DNA from: Brasenia schreberi
Taxonomy: Eukaryota > Streptophyta > Magnoliopsida > Nymphaeales > Cabombaceae
Direction: 5' to 3'
NCBI GenBank assembly: GCA_036023115.1
Contig: JAYKKT010000074.1
Coordinates: 5,839,501-5,903,500 of the forward strand
DNA length: 64,000 nucleotides
In this document: positions 29,016 to 42,121 of the stretch, piece by piece
Layout of the letters: the number at the start of each line of letters is the position of its first letter
How positions within the stretch are numbered: the stretch's first letter is position 1
The notes under the pieces: generated by a model
What the model saw: the letters and a program-made list of their open reading frames with translations, nothing else
The model's database searches: none
Told to the model about the DNA's origin: nothing
Made by a program: the position numbers and the translations under genes

Positions 29016-29480
29016 CTTTAATAAAAAGCTAAAGAGCACTGTAATTTAAAATTGAACCTCAGTTTTCCAATTCAACGTAAAGAGCTGGAACTTTCTTGCT
29101 TTTCTTTTAAGAGGAGAGGGACAGCTAGAAATTCTAAAAATAGTGGCGAGGATGTCCGTCAAGAGATTTAAGATGGTCATCATTGTTGTTCGCTTTAGAC
29201 AGGTAAGCAAAATAAAACCATTTGGTGGATGAAAATTGAGAGATGGCAGGTTAGAAGTCGTGAGAGGCAGAGCAGATGGATAATTTCGAGGGTTAGGCCT
29301 GGGCTCGGGGTTAAGGCAGGCGATGATCAGAAGCGATATTCCCCATGAAGAAAGATTTTGTCTGTTTTGGCTTCTTGGGAAGCGGCTTTCGGCCTTTTGT
29401 GCCTTTCATTTTCTGTCTCCAGTCACCGTTTGGATGCTCCCCGCAAAGCCAACTGACCACAAAATAACAGTAGCACCAAT

Positions 29481-29542
<62 letters not shown>

Positions 29543-30308
29543 AACAGGTAAATACGTCAGGTAAATTCAACAAGGTAAACCACTCTGGTGTAAAACAAGA
29601 GCCCTTGACCATGGCAAATTTGATGTGACAATGGGTCCCCTTCTCTCTTTCTCTCATTCGAAGAAAATTTCTCGGAAGTTTCTCCTCGCAGCTGAAAAAG
29701 TTCAGCATGTTTTGCGTGCGTTCCAATTGCAGGCAGCCTGGCAATTGGCCTATTTCAGTCCACACCTTGACTTAACCTCCTCTTTTTTTCTTTTTGGCTC
29801 ATTTTCTTCCCTAATTAAAAAAGAAACTGCGAAACAAAAAATTGATATATATATATATATATATATATATGCATGTGAGTGTATGCGTGTTTGTGGATCA
29901 TGGTGAGGAGAAGCATTATTTTAATGTGGGGACAAAGAACTAACAACAATAAGAAATAACACTTGCTAGAGACAAGATCTAATTTTCCTAGAGGGGTGTG
30001 AAATAGAATTACTAGAGGAATGGACTGTAATTTGAAACAGATTCTAACAATAGCACGAACAAGACGTGCCCGTAAAGTCAAGTTTGGACTATTAGTCGTG
30101 ACCAGCTTGTGGCACAAGCAACCATCGTTCGCCTTGTTAGAGGATCAACTGTGAACAAGCTTTAAATTGTGGATAACAAATTCATATGAGCTTAATCGAC
30201 GTTGCGAACTACAAAAACTGTACAAGCTTGTCTCTTTAAACTGACCATGGCTCAATGAAACAGCAGTTTGGTTCTTGTGTTGGAACTGAACCATGAGGAC
30301 CAAACCAT

Positions 30309-30380
<72 letters not shown>

Positions 30381-31796
30381 AGGTTATAAAACTTATATAT
30401 ATAATCTTTATCAGTTCATAAGTTTATCTATATGAGTTTTATAACCTTCTATACATATAAAATATGAATATATATATATATATATATACATATATATAGT
30501 GTTTGTATACTTATATGGATTTAAATCTTGATAAAGTTTGTAGACTTATATATATACAGTTTGTATACTTATAATCTCATATACATATAAAATATAGACC
30601 GTAGATCCAAATAATCTCATAGTATAATACATTGTATTTAGAAAAATACTTAAATTAATAGAACCATGGTTAAGAACCAAACTAAAGCAAAACCGGTGGT
30701 TTGGTTCGAGGTTGAGGCTAAAACTGAACTAAACCAAACCGTGAACACTCCTAGGCTCTGCCCCTTTTAGGTTGACTTAGGCCAGACTTAACTGCACGGA
30801 TAATATTTAGGAATATTTCACCCTTGCCTTAAAGGGTAGCTTTTAATGCAAACATTCACTACAGAAAGTGAAACTAAACCTTTCGAAATGTGAAGTGAAT
30901 GAGGTGACACCATCTTCATGGAGCCTTGATGCAGGTTGCTCAAATGGGGACTGCTTACAGAGCGAATTCATTTAAAAATGTCCTGTACATGTAACTTGAG
31001 CAGTAAAGAGAGAGTCAGCAGATAGTGATATCAAGGATGGTTGGCTCTAGATTAAATTCTAGGTAGGCTCAAGTTGGGTTTGACTAGATGGAGATTGTTA
31101 ACCAGAAAATGTGGCAATTGAATAACTTGAAATTGACTTAAATGGGCTGAAGAGCTCAATGGGATATTTCTTTTTTGCGAAAGGAAAGCCATAAAGCTGT
31201 TAAATGAACCGAATGAAGTAGGTTGAGATCGTCTTGTTACTCATCCCAAAACATGAATTTCTAGTTTGTCTTGATTTTGACATCTCAATTTTAGTTGAGA
31301 CAATTCGTTCTTCACCCCCAGTAAAAACCCTGAGGGGTGGGTCTTACCCCTTACCCTAGTTGAAGGTACCTTGGGCCCCCCTTAGCCTGCTTGAAGGTAC
31401 CCTTGGGTTCATCTCCGCTCAACATCAAAACCTACAGCTTGTCAACACACACACACTGAAAAAGTAGCAGAGAACACCAACTGGACCTAGATGAAATATT
31501 CTTAATTAGCTCTTAAGAATGTATGGTTTATGGCCCTTACCAATTACCAATCATTGCACTGAGCTTGTAACTACCACTAGTAGGTTTTGTCCACCATTCT
31601 GGTTATTGTTCAAAATATGTGGTTTTCAATCATTCATCTCAAAAAATAGAAATTGATAGTTCATTCAAAAGTAAAAAAGCCAAAAGTATATATATATTAC
31701 ATGTACTTTTTGTTTTTGAACTTGACTATCCATCTATTAAGATAAATTATTAAGATTTTTTAAGATGAACGGTAATATAAAGTTATAAGCATATTA

Positions 31797-31856
<60 letters not shown>

Positions 31857-33361
31857 ATATATATATATATATGTATGTACACACACTCTCCCGAACTCTA
31901 GTCTTGAAGTATATATATATTGGCAGAGTACCCTATGATTTCTAATATCTAATACACACACATAATAAAAAATTGCTAATTAAACCAGTTAGTTAGATGG
32001 GCGTTGATCTATACTAATGCTAATTAATAATCCTTTATATGAGTTCAACAAACAAGCTCCTGTTTGGTTCATCTAACTCACAGCGCTTCTTTAACTAATG
32101 ACAGAAAAGACGAGCCAAATAACAAACAATAATCTAATAATCTAGAAACATGAACCATGAACACGCCCAAGTTGGGTCGTTCAAGTTGTTTTCCTACCCT
32201 GATCCTCATTGCTTTCCATGCCCAGTTTATGCCACTTACTTGGTGAGTCCAATACTGACTTAGTCCACGACTAATTAAACAATACCATCTTCACCATATT
32301 CTATATGGTAGTGAAACTCACAGATCTGTACTTTAAAGATCGAATATGCCAAAATTCAGATTAATTTTTGCCTCTGTTTTGCATCGTCGCAGTAGGCTGA
32401 CTTCATCAGAGCCGTTCATCTACTTACAGATAAGATGATGGTAAGTTGATCTCTTGAATCGAAAGTGATGTTCCAACACGTAATGCGATCAAGAATTGTG
32501 ATTTCTCTCTATCCATCTTTCCTCAACGTGATGGCTTCATGAATAGGTTAAACATGCAACAAGAAACCATATCCTATTGTTTTCTATCATCTCTCCAATG
32601 CAAGAAGCCATCTTCTATCGTTTTCCATATCTTCCCCACTGCAACTCTCTCTCTCACACACACACACAACCCGAGGTCGTCTTAGATCTTCTCTTTGTCT
32701 TAGGCATTACAATTAACGAACTGCATGGCTGTTGACCCACGACTTTCGTGGGCATATAGGTCCACAACTGGGTTCCTTTCAGCTCCTATATGTACTAGAG
32801 CATTTATAATATATATCTACATAAACGATTATCTTTAGTTGGATCGTCCTGTACGACACGACACACTCAGAAGTTGTCCCACATGGTGGCCGGATGAGGA
32901 TCTTTTCTTTCCAAAGGTTCTTCTCTTTCGATGGCCGCTAAAGGCTCTCTTTTGGATTTGGATTCAAATTGGCTTTTTACGGTTTCTTTTTGGTTCCAAC
33001 GGGAGGACGAGTCCAGGTACGCACCCCCCCCCGGGGTCGAACTCAAGTCCTGCTTCCTGTGTTGTGGATACCCTGCATCCCAGGTTGGCAGATTCAATCA
33101 TTTACTTTCTTTACATAGTGTTGAGAGAGCGACCACCATCAACAGTGGCAGATTCAATTATTCACTTCGGAGGTCTTTAACGTTTATTTAAAAGGCAAAA
33201 GGGTGAGAGAAGCTAAAAAAAGCTAGCACATGCGAACCGTTAATTTTTCAATAGTACAAGAAAGGAGCCTACTTTTCACAACTGTAAAAAGGTCGTCGAA
33301 CCCAGCTGCCTCATTAAAGTATGTGAGCCAAAATGAGTACTGTTCGTGCTGCTCGACTTGG

Positions 33362-33415
<54 letters not shown>

Positions 33416-34789
33416 TGTTATTAAAGAAAAAGCAGAAGCAGCTAGCTCTAACGTTGAGCTAGCTGCCTTCAAAGCCGCCAGATCCATCTACGAGCAACAT
33501 GGCTTTTGTTTTAGATCTGACTTTGCGGTCATGAATCCTCATACTCGAGCTAGCCGTGACCAGCTTATATAAATAAATAAAAATAGAGAAAGAATATATA
33601 AATGGGGAAAGAGTATATGATATGTGCTAGTAACATTATATACTAACATATCTAAATAAATCTCAACTAATCAATTTAAGAAATGGATGCTTAAGATTTG
33701 ACTTTAAAAAGCAATAAGTTACTTTTCATAAATCAATCATACTTGTGAAAAGTATAAGTATGCTCTTTCATTTTTTAATTTAAAATTTAACTATCCATAT
33801 CTCATAGATTGAGTGATTAAGATTTATATGAATATTCTAGTATGTATGTTGCTAGCATATACCAATCTCTCTTTCTCTTTCTTTATATATATATGGAGAG
33901 AGAGGGGGAGGAGTCATAGGTGTATAATGTTTTTTGTGCATAATCTTTCACAAACATCTTCATTGGATCAATGATAGAGATTTAAATTAAAAGTATTTAA
34001 TGTACTTTGTATTTAATGATTTAAATCTTAACTTTGATTTTATCAAAGATCGAATAATAAAAATATTTAAAAAAGATTATGCACCAAAAGATATTAGGCA
34101 ACCAAGATGCTCTCTCTTATATGTTTTACGGATGGCAATACATAATTAACACGCATGCGTGGGATACTGGTTGTCAAAGATGATGCAGAAGGTGACGGTA
34201 TATTCAACTAGCGAACAATAAAATATATTCTTTATTATTATCTCAAAAACAGTAGATTTACCTAACAGTGGAGAAAATATTAGAGAAATTGACTTCCCTC
34301 AATTGTTTAAAAACGTTGGTTTCATTCATAGGCAGAATATTCGAGTATATCATTGAGGGAAGCTAGAACCTCAGGTAGATTAAGTACATACATGGCGTGC
34401 ACTTCACCTAAAACCAATATACTTAAAAAAAAATAAGCATTTCGTAAACTATTAAAAGACTCCACCTCATGCACCCTGTAACTTTGCATATGCTTGGGAT
34501 CAGAAGAGGCATTTGGCATCAAATTGGTACGTTGATCGGATAGCGTACAACTAAATGTCATTTCAATGAAGACACCAATAAGGATCCAAATTAAGTTTCC
34601 AACTTAATTCTTTCATTTGCATTCCAAACGGCCTATGATTAGATCGAGATACGCCGTTTCCAGCACAGAAGTTCCCGAAAGCACGACCTTTACGTGTTGT
34701 TTGAACCATTGATGGACATAATCGTTAAGAATTGAGTTTTTCATAAGACGAATAAAACAACCAATGATTTAATTCGAGTGTATGTAGGA
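29016..34789. other. Intergenic, microsatellite-rich; no gene recognised
   Basis: The stretch contains compound microsatellites (CT)13(TA)17 at 29481-29540, (AT)13 at 29845-29870, (CT)15(TA)15 at 30313-30372, (CT)27 then (TA)n at 31799-31872, and (CT)18(GT)10 at 33363-33418. AACCGG/GGTTTGG-rich repeat halves flank the 30.3-kb microsatellite. A B-box-like GGGGTCGAACTCAAGTCC lies at about 33035. Short frames at 32839-33572 have no domain. Confidence 0.5.
30380..30448. repeat. 14-bp perfect inverted repeat with 41-bp loop
   Basis: AAGGTTATAAAACT at 30380-30393 is matched by its exact reverse complement AGTTTTATAACCTT at 30435-30448, and pairing continues imperfectly outward. It lies inside AT-rich sequence next to a (CT)n(TA)n microsatellite. 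Confidence 0.8.
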
Positions 34790-35905
34790 GACAACGGTAA
34801 AAAGGGTTATTTTTGGTGGTTCTGAAAACCATTTTTTCCGGCTATTTAAATTATTGAAAAAGTCATTTCTGATGGTTGGACCGTCGGAAAAGGCTAAAAA
34901 CCCTAAAAAAAGTCTATAAAAAAAACATAAGAAAAAACCTAAATACCCATACAACCACAGAAAATAGTCAACTAACTTGAAACCATCGGAAATGATTCAT
35001 TTCTGATGCTTCCTTTAATTGTCACAAATGTACCAAAAAGTCATCGGAAAAGAACTTTCGGAATCCCTTTTGTCGACGGTCTGATCGCTGTAAATGCCTT
35101 ATGAAAAACCATCGAAAATAATATACTTATATTATACCGAAAATGCTTTTTCAATAATTATTCAAATTTTCACATGAATTTTGGAATATAATCCCATCAT
35201 AAACACCTAATATACAATTTGATATTATCAAATATAAATTATCTTCAAGATTTATATATCTATGAAGATCAATGTCTAATTTACAAACATCTAGAATGAG
35301 TACATAAATACCATATGAGCCGAACAAAACCAAATTCAATATCCAATGTTCCAAACTTTTAAACTGAGTACATACATGTCATATGAGTTGAATATATCCA
35401 AGTCCAATACCCAATATTACAAATATCTAAAATGAGTATATAAACAAAATGAAATCGATCAAATATAACCAAGATCAATGTTCATAGTTTATTATAAAAC
35501 TAGTGTAGGTCATGACCGATTATCTTCCAACATTTCTTCGATCATCTCTTCTATCAGTTCTTGTATTTTGTGATTCCTACAATACAAAATAAAACATGAT
35601 ACATACTTAAAGATATGATTAGTGACCACCATTATCAAACATATAATAGAAATTTTTAAATAACTCTTATGGTACATATCATTATCTCAAATGTCACATA
35701 TACAAAATATTACATATAGTTCCAAATGTGTGAAATAATGAAAGATCACTACAAGTATATGTGATTTACTTGGGACCGTTGTTGTGTTGAATTGAAGGAT
35801 CTTGCTGCTAAGTCACAAAACATCTAGTGTATCTCCATAAACTAAAACATAAATTTGTCATGATTTAATATACTATAATTCATGTTATAATAAAAAATAA
35901 CATAC

Positions 35906-35908
<3 letters not shown>

Positions 35909-35958
<50 letters not shown>
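35909..35958. repeat. (AT)25 microsatellite
   Basis: Uninterrupted AT dinucleotides lie inside the left part of the CACTA element. Confidence 0.97.
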
Positions 35959-35960
<2 letters not shown>

Positions 35961-38897
35961 TTGTAGTATGCAAGATTTACTTGAGTGTCTATTCTATTTA
36001 CTATATTGTCAAGTTTGTAAGACATCCTCAAAGGCGTCATCTAATGATATCACTCAATTTTGCATATATGATGTATGGGTATGTTGATCCCCAATATGCT
36101 CTAAACTCTCTCTCCTTGTCTTACTGGGTGCTCTAGACTTCATTTCCCTCTCGTATCCTCTATGGTGTTTTCCACGTACATTATCCATATCCTTTCTAAA
36201 ACTTACTATACAAGATGAACCATCTTCACTCTCACGAATCATATGATATTCTTGTTGTACCTAAGAATAATAATACATAAAACATGTTAGTAACAATATA
36301 TAAATAGTAAATAATACAATTGAACATGAACATATCAAATGGTTCTTGAGACTAATAATATATGAAATAATATACATACTTACACATATTCTACCAATTG
36401 TCTCATCAAAAAATTATTTACTTTTCTTGTTCTTGTAGTAATATGTGAATGCATCATATGGTGTGATTGGCACATCATCTTCCTCGCATGACTCCTCCTA
36501 CGATAAAATGTCTCATAAGATAGAGTATAAAAATTAATATATACTACTAAAATAATAAACAAAGTCATATGTACCATAATAAATCGGTATCTAACAATAG
36601 ATTTAGATTATTTGTTATGCTTTGTTACCATTTTTGCACGGTTCACTCTTTTTTTATCTCTCCCTTACTTTTGTTTCTCTTGACCATCTCTGTTGTGTAG
36701 AAGTTGAGACCTTTGAGACCTTAATTATAGGACTCTCTTTAGGAAGAGACTGATTTACATTGAAGTGAGGTATAAAGTACATTCTCTTTACTTTAGTTCA
36801 ATAATTGTTTAGAAGCTTTTTGTAACGTCTTCTTACAACATTTCTTCATCAAATGAGTTGTAATAGGTTCATGACTTTCTAAATGCTCAAACACAAACTT
36901 TTTCTAAAATAAATAAATAAGTATGTAATAAGATATAAAAACTCTTAAAATATAAATGTAATCATACTAAAGGGCTATCATTAGTGTTATGTCCTCCCAA
37001 ATAGTATCGAAAACTTGTTCAACATTACCATCCTGCCATGTCTCATATACAGGAAAACAATTATCATGCTTTGTGTAGCATCCAAGAATATGGTCGAACT
37101 TCAAATCATTATCACCCATTGCTTTGAAGTTTAATACTTTCACGTCCACACCTTCCCATCTCGAGGCATGTAACAACGTAAAATAGTCTTACCCCTTCCT
37201 CATTTTATAGAATATGTTGAATCAATTTTTTATTGTGATTCTTCTTCTCGCTCTACTCTTATTTTTTGATTTGCAATTTCTTCTTTCTCTATTGGTCTCT
37301 TTTCATTTCTTATCATGGCTTGTGAGTCTTTTTCATCGGTACCTATTAATGAGGTATTTTAGTTTCATAATGAAAAAACATAATATGATTAAAAAGTAAA
37401 TAATACAATAGTATATCCTTATCATTTTCATGATGATGTATGTTACTGCTGCCCTCATCTTATTCGCCTCTTCTTTCACCTTGTCGACGTAGTAGCGACA
37501 TCTTATCGTTATAAAAACAATTAGGCATATCATACTTGTTAATAAGAAGTATAAATAAAAAAACATACAATATTATAAACTTAATGAAATAAAAGACAAT
37601 CATAAGGAATTCAATATCACAATCTATATATTTGTAAATTACATATCAATTCAACTGACTTTTTTACTTCTAGTTTCAGCTAAATCTTTTACCCATTGCT
37701 TTGAAACACATATACATGCATTTGAATAATCTTGAAAACAATGAATGATACTACTATTATCAATTTTATATCAATAATAGGAAATATGTTTCTATTGAAT
37801 CTTCAGTTGGTATTTCATATTATCTCTTGGTTTCTAATGATAAATAACAATCCAATCTCCTCTCCTTTGGTCATTTGCATACTATACTTGTAATGCTTGT
37901 CTTGAAAATATATATGGTTCACCATGATATGATCACAAAAAAGTACATAGTGAGGTCAACTTAAATTCATCCTTATATCATCCTCTATCCATGTCATACC
38001 CAACACACTTAAACAAAAAAAAGGTTGTTCATGCCTACACATTAGACTTTAATAATGTCATGTAAGAATTCATAAATAATTCCTCTCCTTTTACCAATTT
38101 TGCAACACCACTATTATGAGTAGTGTGTATTCTTTATAATACTCGATAATCAAACTTGTAACAATTATAGAAAAATGAATCATATCATTCAATATTTGAA
38201 GATAAAAGGTTCATGCCAATGTTACGTACTTCAATTGATAGATTGATATTTTTATGCACCTGAGTACATACATAGACTTATGTCACTACAAACATATAAT
38301 ATATCATATAAACACTATAATATATTAACATGAGATATACTTACATAGTCATTAAACCAATCAACAATTTCTTCATATTGTTTTTTCTATATAAAATTAT
38401 TAGTCCTGCCTTGATATTTCTCATTCAAAATATTTCTATATATGTTGCAAAAGAAAATTATAACTAATTTTGCTCAATCGAGTTTAAGATACTATTTGCG
38501 AGTGTAATAAATTTAGCAAACTTACTATAAAGGGTTCAATGCTTGGCATGTTATGCTAGCCTTGACTCGCCTAATTCTCCAGTCGCATTAGCTTGTTGAT
38601 TTTTATCACAATATCATAATTTAGATATTTGGCACAAACATTTATCACTTCTTCCAACAAATAAGCTTCAATAATGGATCATTCTGACATATTTTTATTA
38701 CGTATATAATTTTTTAATATAAATACATATCTCCCAATCGAATACATCCATCGATATTATACAGGTCTAGCAAATCGTGTCTCTTTAGAAGGATAAATAG
38801 CTAAGTGTACCATAATATAAAAAAACAGAGGAAAGATCATGTCTAATTTATAAAGAATCTTTGAAATTGCTTCTTCCAATGTTTTTATCCTTTTAAT

Positions 38898-41800
38898 GCC
38901 ATGTAAGGGATCACCCTTGCATTGCCGGTCCTAAGTCCGGATAAAGGAGGAGGGTTGTGTTAGGCTTTCGACAACCAGTGTAAAACTTTGTCGGATTTTT
39001 ATAACATGAATTACAAAAATTATGAGCATTGCTTTAGAGCGTCCCCGCCTAGCGACGTGCTGCAAATCTCGAATGCAGTAATAAGTAATGTAGTGAATCA
39101 ATTGCAGAACGGGTTCCCACATCATAGACAGGTGTGAGTAAAGAAGTTAGTCCCACTACATTGCCGCCTGAATGTAGTGAAAAATTTTTAGAGAGGGTCT
39201 CTGCATTTTGATTATTGACGGATGCGAGGAGTAAGGAAGCTAGTCCTAAATAATAAGATTCGTATTGGTTATTGGAATATCGGAACATTATCCGGTAAGC
39301 TAATGGAGGTGGTAGATACTATGATTCGAAGAAAGATTCATATTTTATGTTTACAAGAGACAAAATGGGTTGGAGAAAAAGCAAAGGAGATAGAGGATAC
39401 AGGTTTTAAATTATGGTACTCGGGTAAAGAAAAGGCTCGAAACGGAGTTGGTATTATCATAAATAAAGATTTAAAGGATAATATAGTAGACATACAATGA
39501 TATGGTGACTGAATCATGACGTTGAAATTAGTGTTAGGAGCAAAGGTTTTGAATATAGTTTGTGCTTATGCACCTCAAGTAAGACTAGAAGATAGTATGA
39601 AGACAACTTTTTGGGAAGAGTTAGATAAGGTGATTCAAAAGATTCCACAAAGGGAGATGATTTGTTGAGAAGGAGACTTAAATGGACATGTCGGTAAAGA
39701 GGCATTAGGATATCAAGGGATTCATGGAAACTTTGGTTTTGGGGATATAATTTATTATGGCATTTGATCTCTTTATAGTCAATACAATCTTCAAAAAATG
39801 AGATGAACATTTAAGTACTTATAACAGTGTTTTACCACAAACACAAATTGATTACTTTATTTATAGAAAAAAGATAGAGCGTGTTATAAAGATTGCAAGG
39901 TAATTCTAGGAGAAAGCTTAACCACCCAACATCGACTTTTAGTTATGGATTTACAAATAAAAAAATGGACAAAGAAGAAAAGAGTGTATCGAGCTATTCG
40001 GACTAAATGGTAGAACCTCAAAAGCGAGAAAGAAGATATATTTAAATAGAAAGTCCTTCAAGGAGATGTTTGGAATTATGTTGGTACACCCTGTGATATG
40101 TGGAACAATATGGCTATACATATTAGGAAAGTGGCGAAAGATGTGTTAGGGATATCTAAGGGAGGTGTACCAGTACAAAAAGAAGTTTGGTGGTGGAGTG
40201 AAGTAGTACAAAATAAAATCAAGGCAAAGAGTACATGTTACAAATTACATTATGCTAAGAAAACTAGTGAAACTTTAGAGGCTTATAAGAAAGCAAAGAA
40301 GGAAGCGAAAAAGTCCATGAGTGAAGTAAAAGCTAAAATTTGGGAAGACTTATATAAAAAACTCAACTCAAAAGAGGGTGAAAGAGATATTTTTAGGATA
40401 GCTAGGGCTAGAGATAAGAAAACTAAAGATCTTAATTATGTTAGATGCATCAAAGATGAGGATGAAAAAATTCTAGTGAAAAATGATGATATAAGAAATA
40501 GATGGAAAAACTATTTTTATAATCTTTTTAATGAAAATAAAGATGTTAATATTAGCTTAGGAGAGTTAGCCAAATCAAAAAAGTATATAAACCACAATTT
40601 CAAGCGACGTATTCAAAAGGATGAAGTCAAAGAGGCTCTTAAACATATGAAAGGTGGAAAATCGGTAGGACCAGATAATATTCCTATAGAAGTTTGGAAA
40701 ATACTAGGAGAAATAGGAATCACTTGGCTCACAAGACTATTTAATGAAATATGAAAAAACCAAAAGATACCCGAGGAATGGAGAGCAAGTACACTTATAC
40801 CCATATATAAGAACAATGGAGACATTCAAAATTGTGCGAATTATCAAGGTATCAAGTTAATGAGCCATACTATGAAATTATGGGAAAGAATTATCGAACG
40901 TAAGTTAAGACAAGTACCAAGTACAACAGAGAACCAATTTAGATTCATGTCAGGCACATCTACTATTGAAGCGATTCACCTTTTGAGACGTCTTATGGAA
41001 CATTTTAGAGCAAAAAATAAAGACCTTCACATGATATTTATTGATCTAGAAAAAGCTTATGATAGGGTACCGTGAGAGGTTCTTTGGAGAACTTTGGAAA
41101 AAAGAGGTATCCCATTGATATATATTAACCTTATAAGAGACATGTATGATGGTGCAAAAACATGTGTGAGGACTCATGAAGGAACGACAGACTTCTTTGA
41201 AGTTAATATTGGGTTACATCAAGGATCAACTTTAAGTCCATACTTATTTATAATGGTGATGAATGAATTAACAAAACATATTCAAGATGAAGTATCTTGG
41301 TGTATGTTATTTACAAATGACATTATATTAGTGGAGGAGTCTAAGGAAAAAGTTAATAGAAAATTAGAACTATGGAGAGAAACATTAGAAAACAAAGGCC
41401 TCCGACTTAGTAGAACAAAGACAGAATATATGGAATGTAAGTTTGATCATTTGGTTACCTCAGAGGACATAGAAATTAAAATTGGCACACATTGCATCCC
41501 CCCAAAGGAAAGTTTTAAATACCTAGGATCAATTTTTCAGAGTGATGGAAGAATTAATGGAGATGTTACGCATAGAATTAATGCTGGTTGGTTAAAATGG
41601 AGAGGAGCATCAGGTATTCTTTGTGATAAGAAGATACCATTAAAGTTAAAAGGTAAATATTATAGAGCAGCAATTAGGTCTGCCATGTTTTATGGTTCCG
41701 AGTGTTGTGCAATTAATCATCAACATGTACAAAAGATGTCTGTGATAGAAATGAAGATGTTGAGATGGATGAGTGGTCATACAAGAAAAGACCGTATACA

Positions 41801-42121
41801 TAATGAGGTTATTAGAAACAAATTAGGAGTGGCACCAATAGAGGATAAAATGAGAGAATATCGTTTAAGATGGTTTGGACATATAGAAAGAAGATCAAAA
41901 GAAGAAACTGTAAGAAGATTAGAAAAACTAAATTTGGAAAGTATTAAAAGAGGTATAGGACGACCACAAAAGTGTTGGAAAGAAACAATAAAGAATGATC
42001 TAGCTTATTGCGAGTTAACTGCTAACATGACACAAGATAGGGATCTGTGGAAACAAAGAATCCATGTAACCGACCCCGTCTAGTATGGGAAAAGGCTTAG
42101 TTGTTGTTATTGTTGTTGTTG
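38898..42121 (+). mobile_element. RTE-type non-LTR retrotransposon, full length, nested in the CACTA element
   Basis: The 5' end (ATGTAAGGGATCACCCTTG at about 38901) and the 5' UTR word CCGGATAAAGGAGGAGGG match the reverse complement of the 29.0-kb end of the other RTE copy. The 3' end is ACCGACCCCGTCTAGTATGG followed by a (TTG)n-type tail ending at about 42121. The roughly 3.2-kb length equals the other copy, so both are full length. It is inserted opposite in direction to the host transposase and splits its frame. No clean target duplication is left; only a short GAAGA match is seen. Confidence 0.9.
39222..42083 (+). pseudogene. RTE endonuclease/reverse transcriptase polyprotein, inactivated
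   Basis: The endonuclease starts MRGVRKLVLNN and runs through RIGYWNIGTLSGK and LCLQETKWVGE (39222-39500). TGA stops occur at 39498, 39510 and 39666, and a deletion of about 26 bp near 39750, relative to the minus-strand copy, removes residues after NFGFGD. The reverse transcriptase domain (40098-41700) has GGKSVGPDNIPIEVWK, IFIDLEKAYDRVP and NIGLHQGSTLSPYLF, in one frame broken only by TGA at 40752 and 41073. The FADD catalytic motif is changed to LFTNDIIL. The C-terminal part (RLRWFGHIERR, GRPQKCWKE) reaches the normal stop at 42081. RTE elements copy themselves by target-primed reverse transcription; this copy cannot. Confidence 0.9.
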
